Below are positions 54,571 through 64,000 of a DNA stretch of 64,000 nt, one piece after another. The DNA is taken from NCBI GenBank assembly GCA_034522175.1, contig JAXHLQ010000001.1, positions 2,480,001-2,544,000 on the forward strand, read 5' to 3'. A program made the translations under genes and the position numbers. Origin of the DNA: JAIPDZ01 sp034522175 (lineage in GTDB: Bacteria; Desulfobacterota; DSM-4660; Desulfatiglandales; Desulfatiglandaceae). Under the pieces are notes generated by a model. The model did not search any database. It saw nothing but the letters and a program-made list of their open reading frames with translations, and had not been told where the DNA came from. Numbering within the stretch: position 1 is the first letter of the stretch; each line of letters starts with the position of its first letter.

Positions 54571-55060
54571 CTAAAGATCCTTAAGGACCTCTTTGAGGCC
54601 CGAGGTCCGTTCGATGCGCCGGGAAAGAGCCGCTCGGAACACCGACTCATTCCCCATAATATCCAGCTGACGCCTGGCCCGGGTGACGGCGGTGTAGACC
54701 AGTTCCCGGCTCAATACCGGTGAATCCCGGTCCGGTAAAATGAACAGGACCCGCTCGAACTCACTCCCCTGGCTCTTGTGAACGCTCATGGCAAATACGG
54801 TCTCATGGGGCGGGAGCCGCAAGGGATGGATGCGCCTCAAGATCCCTCCCTCCCCCGGGAACACGGCCCTGACTCCGCCCTGTCCCCGGGGATCCGGCAG
54901 GATAACGCCCACATCCCCGTTGAACAGCCTCAGGTGATAATCGTTTTGGGTGATCATCACCGGACGACGCGGGTACCATGGATTCCCGGGGGCAATGAGG
55001 CCGGCCCGGGCCAGAATACGTTCCACCAGGGCGTTGACGGCCACGGCCCCAAAGGGCCCT
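54571..55060 (-). pseudogene. recD: Fragment of recD-type helicase, 5' end missing
   Basis: The C-terminal 160 residues of a RecD-like (exonuclease V alpha) helicase: GPFGAVAVNALVERILARAG, NPWYPRRPVMITQNDYHLRL, NGDVGVILPD, MSVHKSQGSEFERVLFILPD and LVYTAVTRARRQLDIMG. Motifs V and VI are present, ATP-binding motif I is not. The homology stops near 55060, where a reversed AsmA fragment begins. The natural C-terminus appears intact, so the break is at the 5' side. Confidence 0.82.
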
Positions 55061-55909
55061 TCCCTGGAATTTCGGGCTCAGGGAATGCTTAGCGTACCCC
55101 GGAAAGAGGGAATGGATTTTCGTGTCCGTTTGACCGATTTCAGCATCGTTCGGTCGCCTTCCCAAACCAATGAATCCAGGGAAAATGCCGGCCCCGGACG
55201 GGACAAAGCCTTTGATTTCAAGCTCATAGAGGGAAAGCGTCTGTCCGGAGAGGCCTTTGTCAAATCCTTCGCCTACAACCAACTGCCCGAGTTTGAAGAT
55301 GCCCGTTTCTCTCTCGCGTGCCAGAACGACCGGGCGGTCATCAAGGGGTCGGTCCGGGTGTGCCAGACCCATTTGAACCTCGGTGCGGTGCTGCTGCCCC
55401 CAAACCAGTTGGTGGCGCAGATCGAGGGGAAGGGCGCCCAAATGGATTTGACCTCTTTTATTGCCTGTTTTTCCAAAGAGCTGCCTTTGTTCTTGACCGG
55501 TAAAAAGCCCCTTGTGGCCAACCTGTTCGCCAAGGGCGAAAGTCCGGGGGATTTCTTCGATGCGGCTCAGGGGGAGGTCATGATTACCCTAAAAGAGGTT
55601 ACGGTCCACAGACTAACCAATCTGGATGAACGGCTCGCCTTTTTCCTGGATATAATGGCCGCGGCCGGGATCGGTCTGGGCAAGACCGATGCCATCAATT
55701 TCGACAGCGGCATGGCCAAGGCCAATGTGAGAGACGGCCGGGTCATACTGGATCGTTTTACCCTGAGGGGTCCCCTTCTGGACACCTGGGGAGAAGGGGA
55801 GTTTTCATTGAAAGACAAACGCCTGAAATTGACGGGCCAGGTCCAGACCGGCCTTGGGATTACCAAAGACCTGACCGTTGATCGGGTGTTGACAAAGAAG
55901 GAGACATGA
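55055..55909 (+). pseudogene. AsmA-like fragment, copy B
   Basis: The last about 285 residues of the AsmA-like protein of 41909-44116, beginning at LEFRAQGMLSVPRKEGMDF and ending GLGITKDLTVDRVLTKKET. The first 450 residues are missing: the homology begins at GGCCCTTCC near 55055, inside a recD fragment of opposite strand. No start codon or signal peptide belongs to it. It overlaps the start of the next gene, as in copy A. Confidence 0.85.
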
Positions 55910-58663
55910 TGACATTGCGCCGGCTTAGAACCCGTCTCAGAGCGTTTTGTTTTCTGTCTGTTTGGGTGTTCCTGTTGAGTGCCTGCGGTCCATCCAAAAA
56001 GCCTGGAAAGATGTCATACGTCGAACAAAAACAGGTCCCCGGTACAATCGCGGTGATGCCCGCTGTGCTTGCCGCTCCCAAAAATGCGGACATGACCATT
56101 GACGTCAAGCCCGGCAGTGAGGACGCCGCCTTTGTCACGATGCTGGTCAGGGGCGTCATTCATAATCAGCTGAGCGGAAAGGGATATGCCACCCTGCCAT
56201 TGAGCCAGGTGAATCAAAGACTGGATTCCGCCAAGGCGGAATGGCAAAAAATGAAACCCGAGGCTATCTGCAAATTGCTGAAGGTTCAAGGCCTTATCTA
56301 TCCGGAGGTGCTGTCCGCCACCATGCTGAAGGCCGTGGCCTATGACCAGTATTCGGTGGAAGTCCGATTGAAGATGGTCAATGCCAAAGGGAAGGTCTTG
56401 GGGACCTGGACGGAATCCGCTTCCAAGCGAAAGATTTCCATTCCCACCGGGGCGATCGGAGCGCTGGCCACCATTGCTGCGGCCGCCATGGATGATCCGG
56501 CCAAACAGCACATGCGGCTGGTGGTCTATGACTGGGGGTGGAAGATCTCCCAGTTTCTCCCGGACAGCCCCCACAAGGGCGAACTTCCGGAGGTCCTCAT
56601 GGTGACCACCAACGTGGATAAAGGGGTCTTTGGCGGCGGGGATCAGATCGAGGTGGAGGTGAACGCTGAGAAGGGCCTCACCTGTACCTTCGATGTGGGG
56701 GATTTTAAAAAGGGGGTGCCGCTGCCTGAGACCACGGATGGGGTCTACAGAGGGTTTTACAGCATCCGGAAGGGGGACCAGACCGAAGCCCAGCCCTTGT
56801 CCATCCATCTGACCAAGCCCAATGGGGTGGAACGGCTATGGCAGGAGGCCGGCGGGACCATCACCATTGACGCCGTGGCTCCGCCCGGTCCCGAGAATCT
56901 TCGGGCCGGCGTCGGCAAAAACGGGGTTTCCCTGTCCTGGATTCAACCCGACAAACAGACGGTCGAAGGATTTGTGATTGAACGGGCGACAAGCCCGTCG
57001 GCGACTTTAAGGTTGTGGTTAGGACGGGAGATCTTCATTACCTTGATGCGGAAGCGGCCCAGGGAAGCACCCACTATTATCGGGTCCGTTCATCAGACAA
57101 GATCGGTAATCTCTCCGATCCCACCGAAAGCCTGAAGGTGATCATGCCTTTTTTCGAAGAAGTGGCCCTTGGGCCTCTTCTCAAAGGGGCCCTTGTGCCC
57201 GGGGTATATCTGGCGAAAGGCGAATGCGTGGTGCCCGAGGGGGAAGTATTTAGCATGGGTCCCGGAACCCGGGTCAAGTTCTCCCCGGGGGCGACGTTGC
57301 TCGCCAAAGGCGCGCTGAAGGTCGTGGGGTCCCCCAAAGAGCCGATCGCTTTCGAAGGGCAGGGGTGGGCGGGCATCCGCGTCATGCCCCAGGGTCGTGC
57401 GGAGATATCGGACGCATCTCTTCAGGGGTGCAGCACCTGCCTGAAGGTTCAGGGGGGGCTTCTGGAGGGGACATCCACCACGTTGAAAGGCCCGGGAAAG
57501 ACGGCCGTTATGCTGGACGCGGAAAGTCATTTCACCGTGAGCGATTTTCGTGTCAGCGGGTTTGAAACCGGTGTTGTCCTCAGGGGAGGGCGCGGCAAAC
57601 TGAAGAAGAGCACCATCACGGAAAACCATGTGGGGATCCGCTTTGAAGGGGGTGTCATCGAATTGGTTCACAACAATATCTTCCAGAACCGGGAAAACGA
57701 GGTGGTGGCCACGAAGAAACTGGTTCTGGAAAACAACTATCTCGGGACCCCGACAGTGGAAGAGGCGAGCCTGGAGGGGGACATCCTGGTGGCGAGTCTC
57801 CTGAACGCCCCCTATCCCCATGGCCAGAGGGTGGTGCTGGTGAGCGATAAAGAAATCACCCCCGAGGTGATGGCCGCCCGCTTCGATACACACAAGAAAC
57901 AGGGCATTGAAGCCTTCAAGAACCGGGAATTCGGGGCGGCCTATCAGTCCTTAGAAGAAGCCCTGACGCTTAAAGACGCCAAGGAAGTCTATCTTTATAT
58001 GGCCTATACCCAGATGATACTGGGCGAGAAGGCCGACCTGGAAAAGACCCTGACCCGGGGGATTGAGGTCTTTCCCTATGAAGTCAGACTCTATCAGATC
58101 TACGCCAAATACCTGATCGGCAATGGGGAAAAAGAGGAGGCCCTGGCCATCTTGAATAGGGCGCTCAGGATGAATCCGGGCAACGAAACCCTCAAGATCA
58201 TGAAACAGGGGCTGACGGAACCGGCGGCAGTCCAGGCATCCCGGCCAACTGCCGAAAAGCCCGCCCAGAAAGCTCCGCCTGAAAAGCCCCCCCTATCTAA
58301 GACACCTGAGGCTTCTTTCGCCACCCTAAAGGCGGAAGGCATCAGGGCCTTCAAGGCGAGAGAATTCAAAAAGGCCGCTGAGACGCTCACTCAGGCCCTT
58401 TCCCGGAAAGCGGACAATGAGGTCTATCTCTACCTGGCCTACACGCAGATGAACCTGCAGCAAAAAGTCCAATTGGAAGACACCCTGGATAAGGGAATCG
58501 CCGCTTTTCCTGAAGATGTGAGACTCTATCAACTCTATGCCAAAAACATCTGGTATCCACCGGAGATACGGAAAAGGCCCTCTCCATGATCCAAAAGGGC
58601 CTTGAGCTGGACCCGGACAATCAAAATCTCAAATTCATGAAGGCATATCTGGAAAAGGAATGA
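55906..58663 (+). CDS. DUF799-FN3-beta-helix-TPR lipoprotein (copy B), two frameshifts
   Basis: The duplicate of the 44113-46844 protein, about 918 residues if repaired. It starts at ATG 55906 with a clean lipobox (FLLSAC). The frame is lost at the G3 at 56984-56986 (one missing G in ERGDKP) and at the A5 run 58542-58546; correcting both gives the same DUF799, FN3, beta-helix and TPR domains (for example FKNREFGAAYQSLEEALTLK). It ends at TGA 58661-58663, overlapping the next start by ATGA. All domains are present, so it may still be expressed if the indels are errors. Confidence 0.75.
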
Positions 58664-60076
58664 AAAATACTCGCCCCATACAAAAAAGTCTGCCGGTCCT
58701 GATCCTGGGGCTTATGGTGCTTTTCCGTCTCTCCCCTGCAGGGGCACAGGAAGATCTGGAAAGGGAGCAGGCGGCCCGCCATGACCTCAATTATGCCAGT
58801 TACCTGATCGAGGTGGGCAAATATATGGAGGCCTTGGAGAACTACGAAACCGCACTGGAGCTCACCTCCCGCACCCAAACCAAAATCGATGCCCTTCTGG
58901 CCAAGGCCACCCTGTTGTCCACCTTTCTCGATGCACCGGAAGAGGCCCTTAAGGTCTACCGGGAGGTCTACCGGCAAATACCCCCAGGCTGCGGAGATTG
59001 CACGATACCGGGAAGGCCTGTTACTCTACGCGCTCAATCGCCCGGATGAGGCCGGAAAGGCGGTCGGGCAGTATATAGAGGAATACCCCAAGGGAAAATT
59101 CCGTTTTCAGGCCAAGGCCCTGATGGAGCAAATCAAAAAGATGCCCGCGCCCCCGCCGCCGCCTGTCAAACCCCCTGAAGTCAAACCCCCGGTGGTGGTG
59201 AAACCTCCTGAGGTAGAGCCGCCCGAGATCAAGCCGCCTGAGGTCAAATCACCCGTGGTTCGGGTCCGCCTCTGTAAGACCAGTGCCGGGGTCACCATAA
59301 AGGGCGCTTCGGTATGCGTCGAGGGTTTGGGATGCAAAAAACAGTATACGATTACCCCTTCCAACGGAAAACTGCGCATCGATAATCGCCCCATGGCAGA
59401 AAAAAACATCTTCTTTGAAGGTGAGACGCCCTCGGGGTTCAGTGCGGCAAAGAAACCAAGGAGGTCCGGGGCAGGGTTTTGGCCAAGCTCAAATCGGACA
59501 AATTGTACATCATTAATTTCATCGATATCGAAGACTATCTCCGGTCGGTGGGCCCCTCAGAGTCCTACGCCTCATGGCCCTTAGACACGCTCAAGGCCCA
59601 GGCCGTGGCCGCGCGCACCTATGCCTTTTATCAGGCCCGCCACCGGGAGGACTGGTCCTATGACCTGGTGGATGATGCCGGAGACCAGGCCTATAAGGGG
59701 ATCAACCGGGAGCATCCCAAGACCAATAAGGCGGTGAAAGCCACGGTCGGGAAGATCCTCACCTATGATGACAAGCCCATCCTGGCCATGTACAGCGCCA
59801 ACAGCGGGGGGCATACCGCGGATGCAGGCTCCATCTTCAGCCTGGCCAAGCCCTATCTCGTGGCGCACCCGGACCACCCTGCGCCGCGCCCTGAATTTGC
59901 CTGAGATTCTCCTGGAGATCCGACGGGATAATGGTCGGTTCATCTTCGACGGCCGTGGATGGGGCCATGGTGTGGGCTATTCCCAGTGGGGATCCGCCAT
60001 CCTGGGTAAAGAGAAATCCTATGATCAGATCCTGCGTTTCTATTATCCAAACGCCGCATTGGAGAAGAAATGGTAA
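58660..60076 (+). pseudogene. TPR-SpoIID protein, copy B, damaged
   Basis: The duplicate of the 46834-48445 protein. It starts at ATG 58660 with a signal peptide (LPVLILGLMVLFRLSPAGA). An extra A near 58976-58978 and a missing G at 59434-59437 break the frame, and about 197 bp are deleted near 59870, between two similar CGCACCCGGACC-like sequences, which removes part of the SpoIID domain and shifts the frame again. The C-terminal GWGHGVGYSQWGS survives. Given the deletion the gene is probably dead. Confidence 0.75.
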
Positions 60077-60175
60077 CCCTGTCCGAATTCCGGCGCATCC
60101 GTGTTACCGGGATTAAGAGATCCGAAAAGGTGCTAAGGGCTCGTTCCGCAATTAATAAGTGCTTTCAGTTGAATT

Positions 60176-61626
60176 TTATGGACCCCCTAGGAGATTTTCT
60201 TCTCGTGGGTCATCTCCTCCACCCCATATGGTTTTAAGTTTCTCTTCTTTAGGCTTTTCCTTCTCTTTTTCCGTTTTGATCAGCCTGCGTTGTTCTTCCA
60301 ACATCTTGTTTCGTTCCCGCAACATCTCCAGGTCGTCTTTGAGCCCCTCTGTCGAACGGGATTCAGGGGGTTTTTCATAGGCCTCCTTTTGTTTTTGCTT
60401 CTTCAGTTTCTCGTATTGCGCTTCCAACATTTCGGTTCGTTCCTGAAGGCGTTTGAGTTGTCTCTCGACGCTATCCGTGGAAGAAGACGGGGAGGCTTCG
60501 CCGGTTGCATCCCGGGCGTTGTGCTTCGGACGCCTTATATGTTTTGTCTAATTGAGGCGCCTCGGATGCTGCTCGTTCGTCGCCCGGGGTCTCTTTATCA
60601 GAGCCGGTTTCACCTCTCAGTGCGCTCAATTTTTCCATGAGCGTCGTTCTTTTTGCCTCCATTTTTCTTTGTTCGTCCTTTGCTTTCAGGATGGCGGCAT
60701 CGAGCGCCTTGATTTCTTTTTCCAGTTCTTTTTGGCGGCCGCTGTCTACGCTCACCTGAGCCAAAACCCCGCCGGTCACAAAAACAAAATCGCCCTTATC
60801 GAGAGAAGGGTTGTTGATTTTCCCGTATTGCGGATGTTGTTTTCGTTGCGTACTGTTGGCCACGATATCCGATAAATATAGAGCCAATTCGGACCCGGTG
60901 ATATTCCCATCATCACTCAGGTCTGCATAGCCGTCGAGACCCATTAAAACACACCGGTTAAACATGGGCTGATTTGGAGGTTTTTCGTTTTCTCTACCGG
61001 CTATGATATATTGCCGCACCGGCATATTGCTTTTGGATGTGATGGCTTCGGGTGCCGGACGCTCAAGCACAAATTGAGACCCGGAAAAGCAGGCGTCAAA
61101 TAGCATGATCACATGTTTGGCCTTCATCCTCATGGAGGCTGCTTCAATTTCTTTCATACTGATGGCGTGCCTCAAAAATCCATCAGGGTCTTGTGACAGG
61201 CGCGGGCAGTCTACCGGTATGATGTATCCCATTCGCGTGTTGTCGGCCAAATTTGCTGTTGCGCCATGACCGATGTAATAGAAAAGGACCCCACGGTTCA
61301 CTTTATTTCCAATTGGATTGACCAGGTCCCTTAAGATGGTTTCCATTTGCCGATACGTTGGGTCCATCACCAATTTTACGTTAAAGCCGATCTTCTCTAA
61401 TCGTTTGGCGATTGCGCCGGCATCTGTCGTTGCGTCAGGGAGCTTGGGCCACGATCGATAGTTGCTCACGCCCACAACCACTGCCTGATAATCGTCATAA
61501 AAGTGCAGGTTCTGACCGTCTTTTGAAACCAGCGTGATGCCCGAGGTGCGGCCCGAAGATATTGGGGGTAAACAAAAACATGAGCAAAGGCCAGACCAGG
61601 ATATTTAAATAAACGAATTTTTTCAT
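60176..61626 (-). CDS. Caspase-like (peptidase C14) exported protein with coiled-coil tail, two frameshifts
   Basis: An exported protein of about 483 residues starting at ATG 61626 behind GGGAGACATCCC. A C5 run on the coding strand (61564-61568) has one extra base: removing it joins the signal peptide (FVYLNILVWPLLMFLF) to SGITLVSKDGQNLHFYDDY. The caspase domain has the catalytic pair in LFYYIGHGATAN (His) and MLFDACFSGSQF (Cys). A missing G at 60512-60514 separates the rest; repaired, it runs into a coiled-coil tail (QLKRLQERTEMLEAQYEKLK and DLEMLRERNKMLEEQRRL) ending at 60176. It faces the next gene divergently. Confidence 0.78.
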
Positions 61627-61911
61627 GGGATGTCTCCCTGCTGCGTTGAAGGCTGGCGCGACTTTTAATTGTCCTTCCCGATGAGCCCAATCATCTCAGC
61701 TGCTTCGTTCGGGCTGAAGAAACTGACGCGCGGAGACGATTCGCTCGATAGAAGGCCTTATTTGAAATGACGGTTTATTCACTCGGCATTCTATCAGCAA
61801 ATGAGAACGGTATTCAATAGGAATCAGACCGAGAGGCCCTGACAGGACGGGCTTGACATGAAACGGCCTGTTTGAGATCTTATCCCAAATACCCAAACAA
61901 GAGGAGCCAAG

Positions 61912-63453
61912 ATGAAGCGTCCCACCATTGGTCTCGGTTTGCCCGGCCCGACACAAAATATGGGTTCCGGCTTCGGATTTGTTTTAGTCTATTTGCTGCT
62001 TGCCCTATGCCAATTGTGCCTGATGCCCACCTTAATACAGGCCTCGGACATGGGGGCCATGACGGAGTCCCGGGAGAATTCCTCTGTGTCATCGTCCTGG
62101 TCCTGGGGGGATGAACCTGGACGAGGCGGTTTCGCATATCTGTGATAGCCTCGTGAAGCAGGGTCAACTCCAGGGAAAGCCCCTGCTGATCAGTCCCAAT
62201 GATCTCTATGAGGCCTCCACCGGTCTGAGCATGCCACTGGCCAATCTGCTCAGGGGGAAACTCATCGATAAAATGAAGTCCCGGGGGTGCGGGTGCTCCT
62301 TCCGGGGGCGGATGAATCCCGATCCATGATCCTTCAGGGGACGTGGCAGGCGTCAGGGGGTGATCTAAGGCTCCATCTGAAGGTGCTAAACCTCGGCTCT
62401 GACGGACCGGAGGCCGTGGCCGCGGCTTCGGCCCGGGTGCCTTTAAAGGGGATCGATGGTGATCTGCTCAAGCCGGATCGGGCGTCATGGGCCCGGTATC
62501 TGGTCCGCAATCTGGAGCGAAACACCACCACTCCTGCTCAATGGAAGGTTCATGTGGGCACCTTCAGGATCAAGAGCAAAGCCTGCAATCCGGAATTGGG
62601 CGCCTATCTATCGGGCTGGATCCAACCGGCCCTTGCCCAGAGCCGGATGTTCATGCCTCTGGACCAGACCCGGGCCCTGAAAGGACTCTCCACTCAGACT
62701 CTGCGCAAACGGGGAACCCGGGCCATCCGGCCACACCCTTCAACAACGGATGACACTATCAGCCTGACGGCGGACCTCATGAACGCGGATGGTGAGATAA
62801 AGGGAGAGGCATGGCTCCACAAGGTCAAGGTAGAGGTCCAGGTAAAGGTGGTGAGCACCCAAAAGGGGCAGCAGGTCATCACCGCCGCCTCCGCGGATGT
62901 CCCTTCCATTCTCTTTCCGCCGGAACTGCTTGCGCCACCGCCTGCTCAAGATTCTTTTCCGACAGCTTCAGGAGAAACAGGGAATAGACAGGGAATCTCC
63001 AAAGAGGGGCTGGTCCTGGATCTCACCACCACCCGGGGCCATGGAAAGGCCGTTTATCAAGAGGGGGAGCGAATCCAGTTCCTGCTCAGGATCAACCGCC
63101 CGGCCCGGGTCTACCTCTTTGATCTGGACCCTCACGGGAATGCCACGCTCCTCTATCCGGTGGATGAAAACGGTTCCCTGGCCCGGGGAGGACAGTGCGG
63201 GGCCATGCCGGACCCGGGGACCCCTTTGATCATACCTGAAGACGGGTGTTCCTATGACCTAATGGTGACGGAACCATACGGCCGGGACACGGTCTGGGCC
63301 GTGGCCTCAGAAAGCCCGCTTCAAATTCCCGCTGATCTTAATGGGGACTGGAAGAAGGCGGATACGCTGGTCAAGCGCCTGAGGAACCAGGGGCTTTCCG
63401 AAAAAGGGGGCTATGCCGAATCCCAGGTGGAAGTGGTGACCGGCCCCAGGTGA
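61912..63453 (+). CDS. FlgO-like and DUF4384-domain exported protein, two frameshifts
   Basis: An exported protein of about 514 residues, starting at ATG 61912 behind AGAGGAG, with a signal peptide ending near IQA. The G6 run at 62105-62110 has one extra G, and the G5 run at 62283-62287 lacks one. Repaired, the N-terminal domain (DEAVSHICDSLVKQG, GLSMPLANLLRGKLIDKM, GVRVLLPGADESRSMILQG) looks like FlgO. The C-terminal DUF4384-like domain has FLLRINRPARVYLFDLDPHG and LLYPVDENG. The two domains are often found near caspase-like proteins; here it lies between two of them. Confidence 0.7.
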
Positions 63454-63551
63454 TGGAGGCGCATGCCTCTATTGATTTTTGTTTGACATTTCAGCAGAAT
63501 AGAGATTAAATACACCTTTTATCAAAGCAATTCATCGTTTGGGTGGCACAT

Positions 63552-64000
63552 ATGGCAAAATCCTCTATGAAATATGCCTGCCGGGTTGTCATTGCTGTAT
63601 TTGTGACATTCATTTTTCTGCCCTCCGTTCTTTTTGCCGCCTCCCGCGGCATCCGCATCATCTCCAAGGGCGGGGATGACCTCTTCTTGTACCAGGACTA
63701 TCAGGCGTTGGTGGTGGGGATCAGCGACTATGAGAAATGGCCCGACCTCCCCTATGCGGTGAGTGATGCCAGGGAAGTGGCCGGGGCGCTTGAGGCATTG
63801 GGATTTCAGGTGACGATGATCCTCAATCCCACGTCGGCTGAATTGAAGACGGCCCTGAGCACCATGACTTATCGGATGGGGCGGGAGAAGAACCGGGCCG
63901 TCCTATTCTATTATGCGGGCCACGGGGCCACGGAGACCATGGCCGACGGTACCAAGATGGGCTATATCATCCCCCGGGACTGCCCCGTCCTGGGAAAGGA
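63552..64000 (+). CDS. Caspase-like (peptidase C14) exported protein, truncated by the window edge
   Basis: Starts at ATG 63552 with a signal peptide (VVIAVFVTFIFLPSVLFAA) and runs off the window. The first residues after it, GIRIISKGGDDLFLYQDYQA and LVVGISDYEKWPDLPYAVSD, match the same region in the 60176-61626 protein, and LFYYAGHGATET holds the catalytic histidine. The cysteine lies beyond the edge. The 98-bp gap before it has no terminator seen, so it may be read with the DUF4384 gene. Confidence 0.8.
   Translation, partial: MAKSSMKYACRVVIAVFVTFIFLPSVLFAASRGIRIISKGGDDLFLYQDYQALVVGISDYEKWPDLPYAVSDAREVAGALEALGFQVTMILNPTSAELKTALSTMTYRMGREKNRAVLFYYAGHGATETMADGTKMGYIIPRDCPVLGK

Larger units (their letters stand above)
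55055..60076 (+). repeat. Segmental duplication, copy B
   Basis: The same three genes as at 43255-48445, in the same order and direction. The left edge is a breakpoint with the recD fragment and the right edge is at the stop of the SpoIID gene. Within it are several single-base indels and one deletion of about 197 bp relative to copy A. Confidence 0.9.

Noticed and set aside
1..64000. CRISPR arrays, tRNA, rRNA, prophage or integron
   Set aside because: No regularly spaced repeats, no tRNA or rRNA sequence and no phage genes were recognised; the repeats found are palindromes or a duplication.

Overview
The window looks like a chromosomal segment of a Gram-negative anaerobe, most likely a sulfate-reducing or syntrophic deltaproteobacterium (Desulfobacterota). 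This is inferred from gene content: a 4-hydroxybenzoyl-CoA-reductase-type molybdoenzyme, a 2-hydroxyacyl-CoA dehydratase/benzoyl-CoA reductase family protein with its ATP-dependent activator, a D-lactate-dehydrogenase-like FAD/Fe-S fusion, class I two-subunit fumarase, a LarA-like protein, many lipoproteins and GC-rich coding DNA. No rRNA, tRNA, CRISPR array or phage was seen.

Left part, 1-22 kb (metabolism). A membrane-anchored PAS histidine kinase runs off the left edge. A molybdenum hydroxylase operon (2.8-6.7 kb) follows; its FAD subunit carries the extra cysteine loop typical of 4-hydroxybenzoyl-CoA reductase. A saccharopine-dehydrogenase-like protein and a class III aminotransferase come next. 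On the minus strand lie a PilZ/YkgJ/Na-Pi-transporter cluster and then a catabolic operon (19.9 to 12.2 kb): FAD/Fe-S oxidoreductase, dehydratase/reductase component, activator, acyl-CoA ligase, thiolase. Together these suggest CoA-dependent anaerobic breakdown of an aromatic or hydroxy acid. A LarA homologue follows.

Middle part, 22-35.5 kb (mixed). It holds a GAF protein, a TPM/nucleotidyltransferase/LemA operon, fumarase, a mechanosensitive channel, a Tat-exported phosphoesterase, a permuted NlpC/P60-like protein, an OmpA-domain protein, and a small toxin-antitoxin graveyard (degenerate MNT/HEPN, intact-looking VapBC, a PIN-domain remnant).

Right part, 35.7-64 kb (cell envelope). Nearly every product is exported or lipid-anchored: FlgT/LPP20/FlgO-like proteins without any flagellar genes, a TPR-SLH lipoprotein, an AsmA-like protein, a DUF799-FN3-beta-helix-TPR lipoprotein, and a TPR protein with a SpoIID/LytB domain. 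The AsmA-DUF799-SpoIID trio is present twice (about 43.26-48.45 kb and 55.06-60.08 kb). The second copy begins inside the AsmA gene at a breakpoint with an inverted recD fragment and carries further damage. A MacB-like ABC exporter, a lycopene-cyclase-like membrane protein and a repeat protein lie between the copies. Two caspase-like protease genes flank a FlgO/DUF4384 protein at the right end. This region is the best candidate for an undescribed envelope system.

About twenty genes in this window are broken by single-base or two-base indels, most of them in short homopolymers (usually G or C), and this is much denser right of 34 kb. Residual sequencing error is the simplest explanation, but real decay, especially of the second copy, is not excluded. 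Coordinates of such genes span all pieces.
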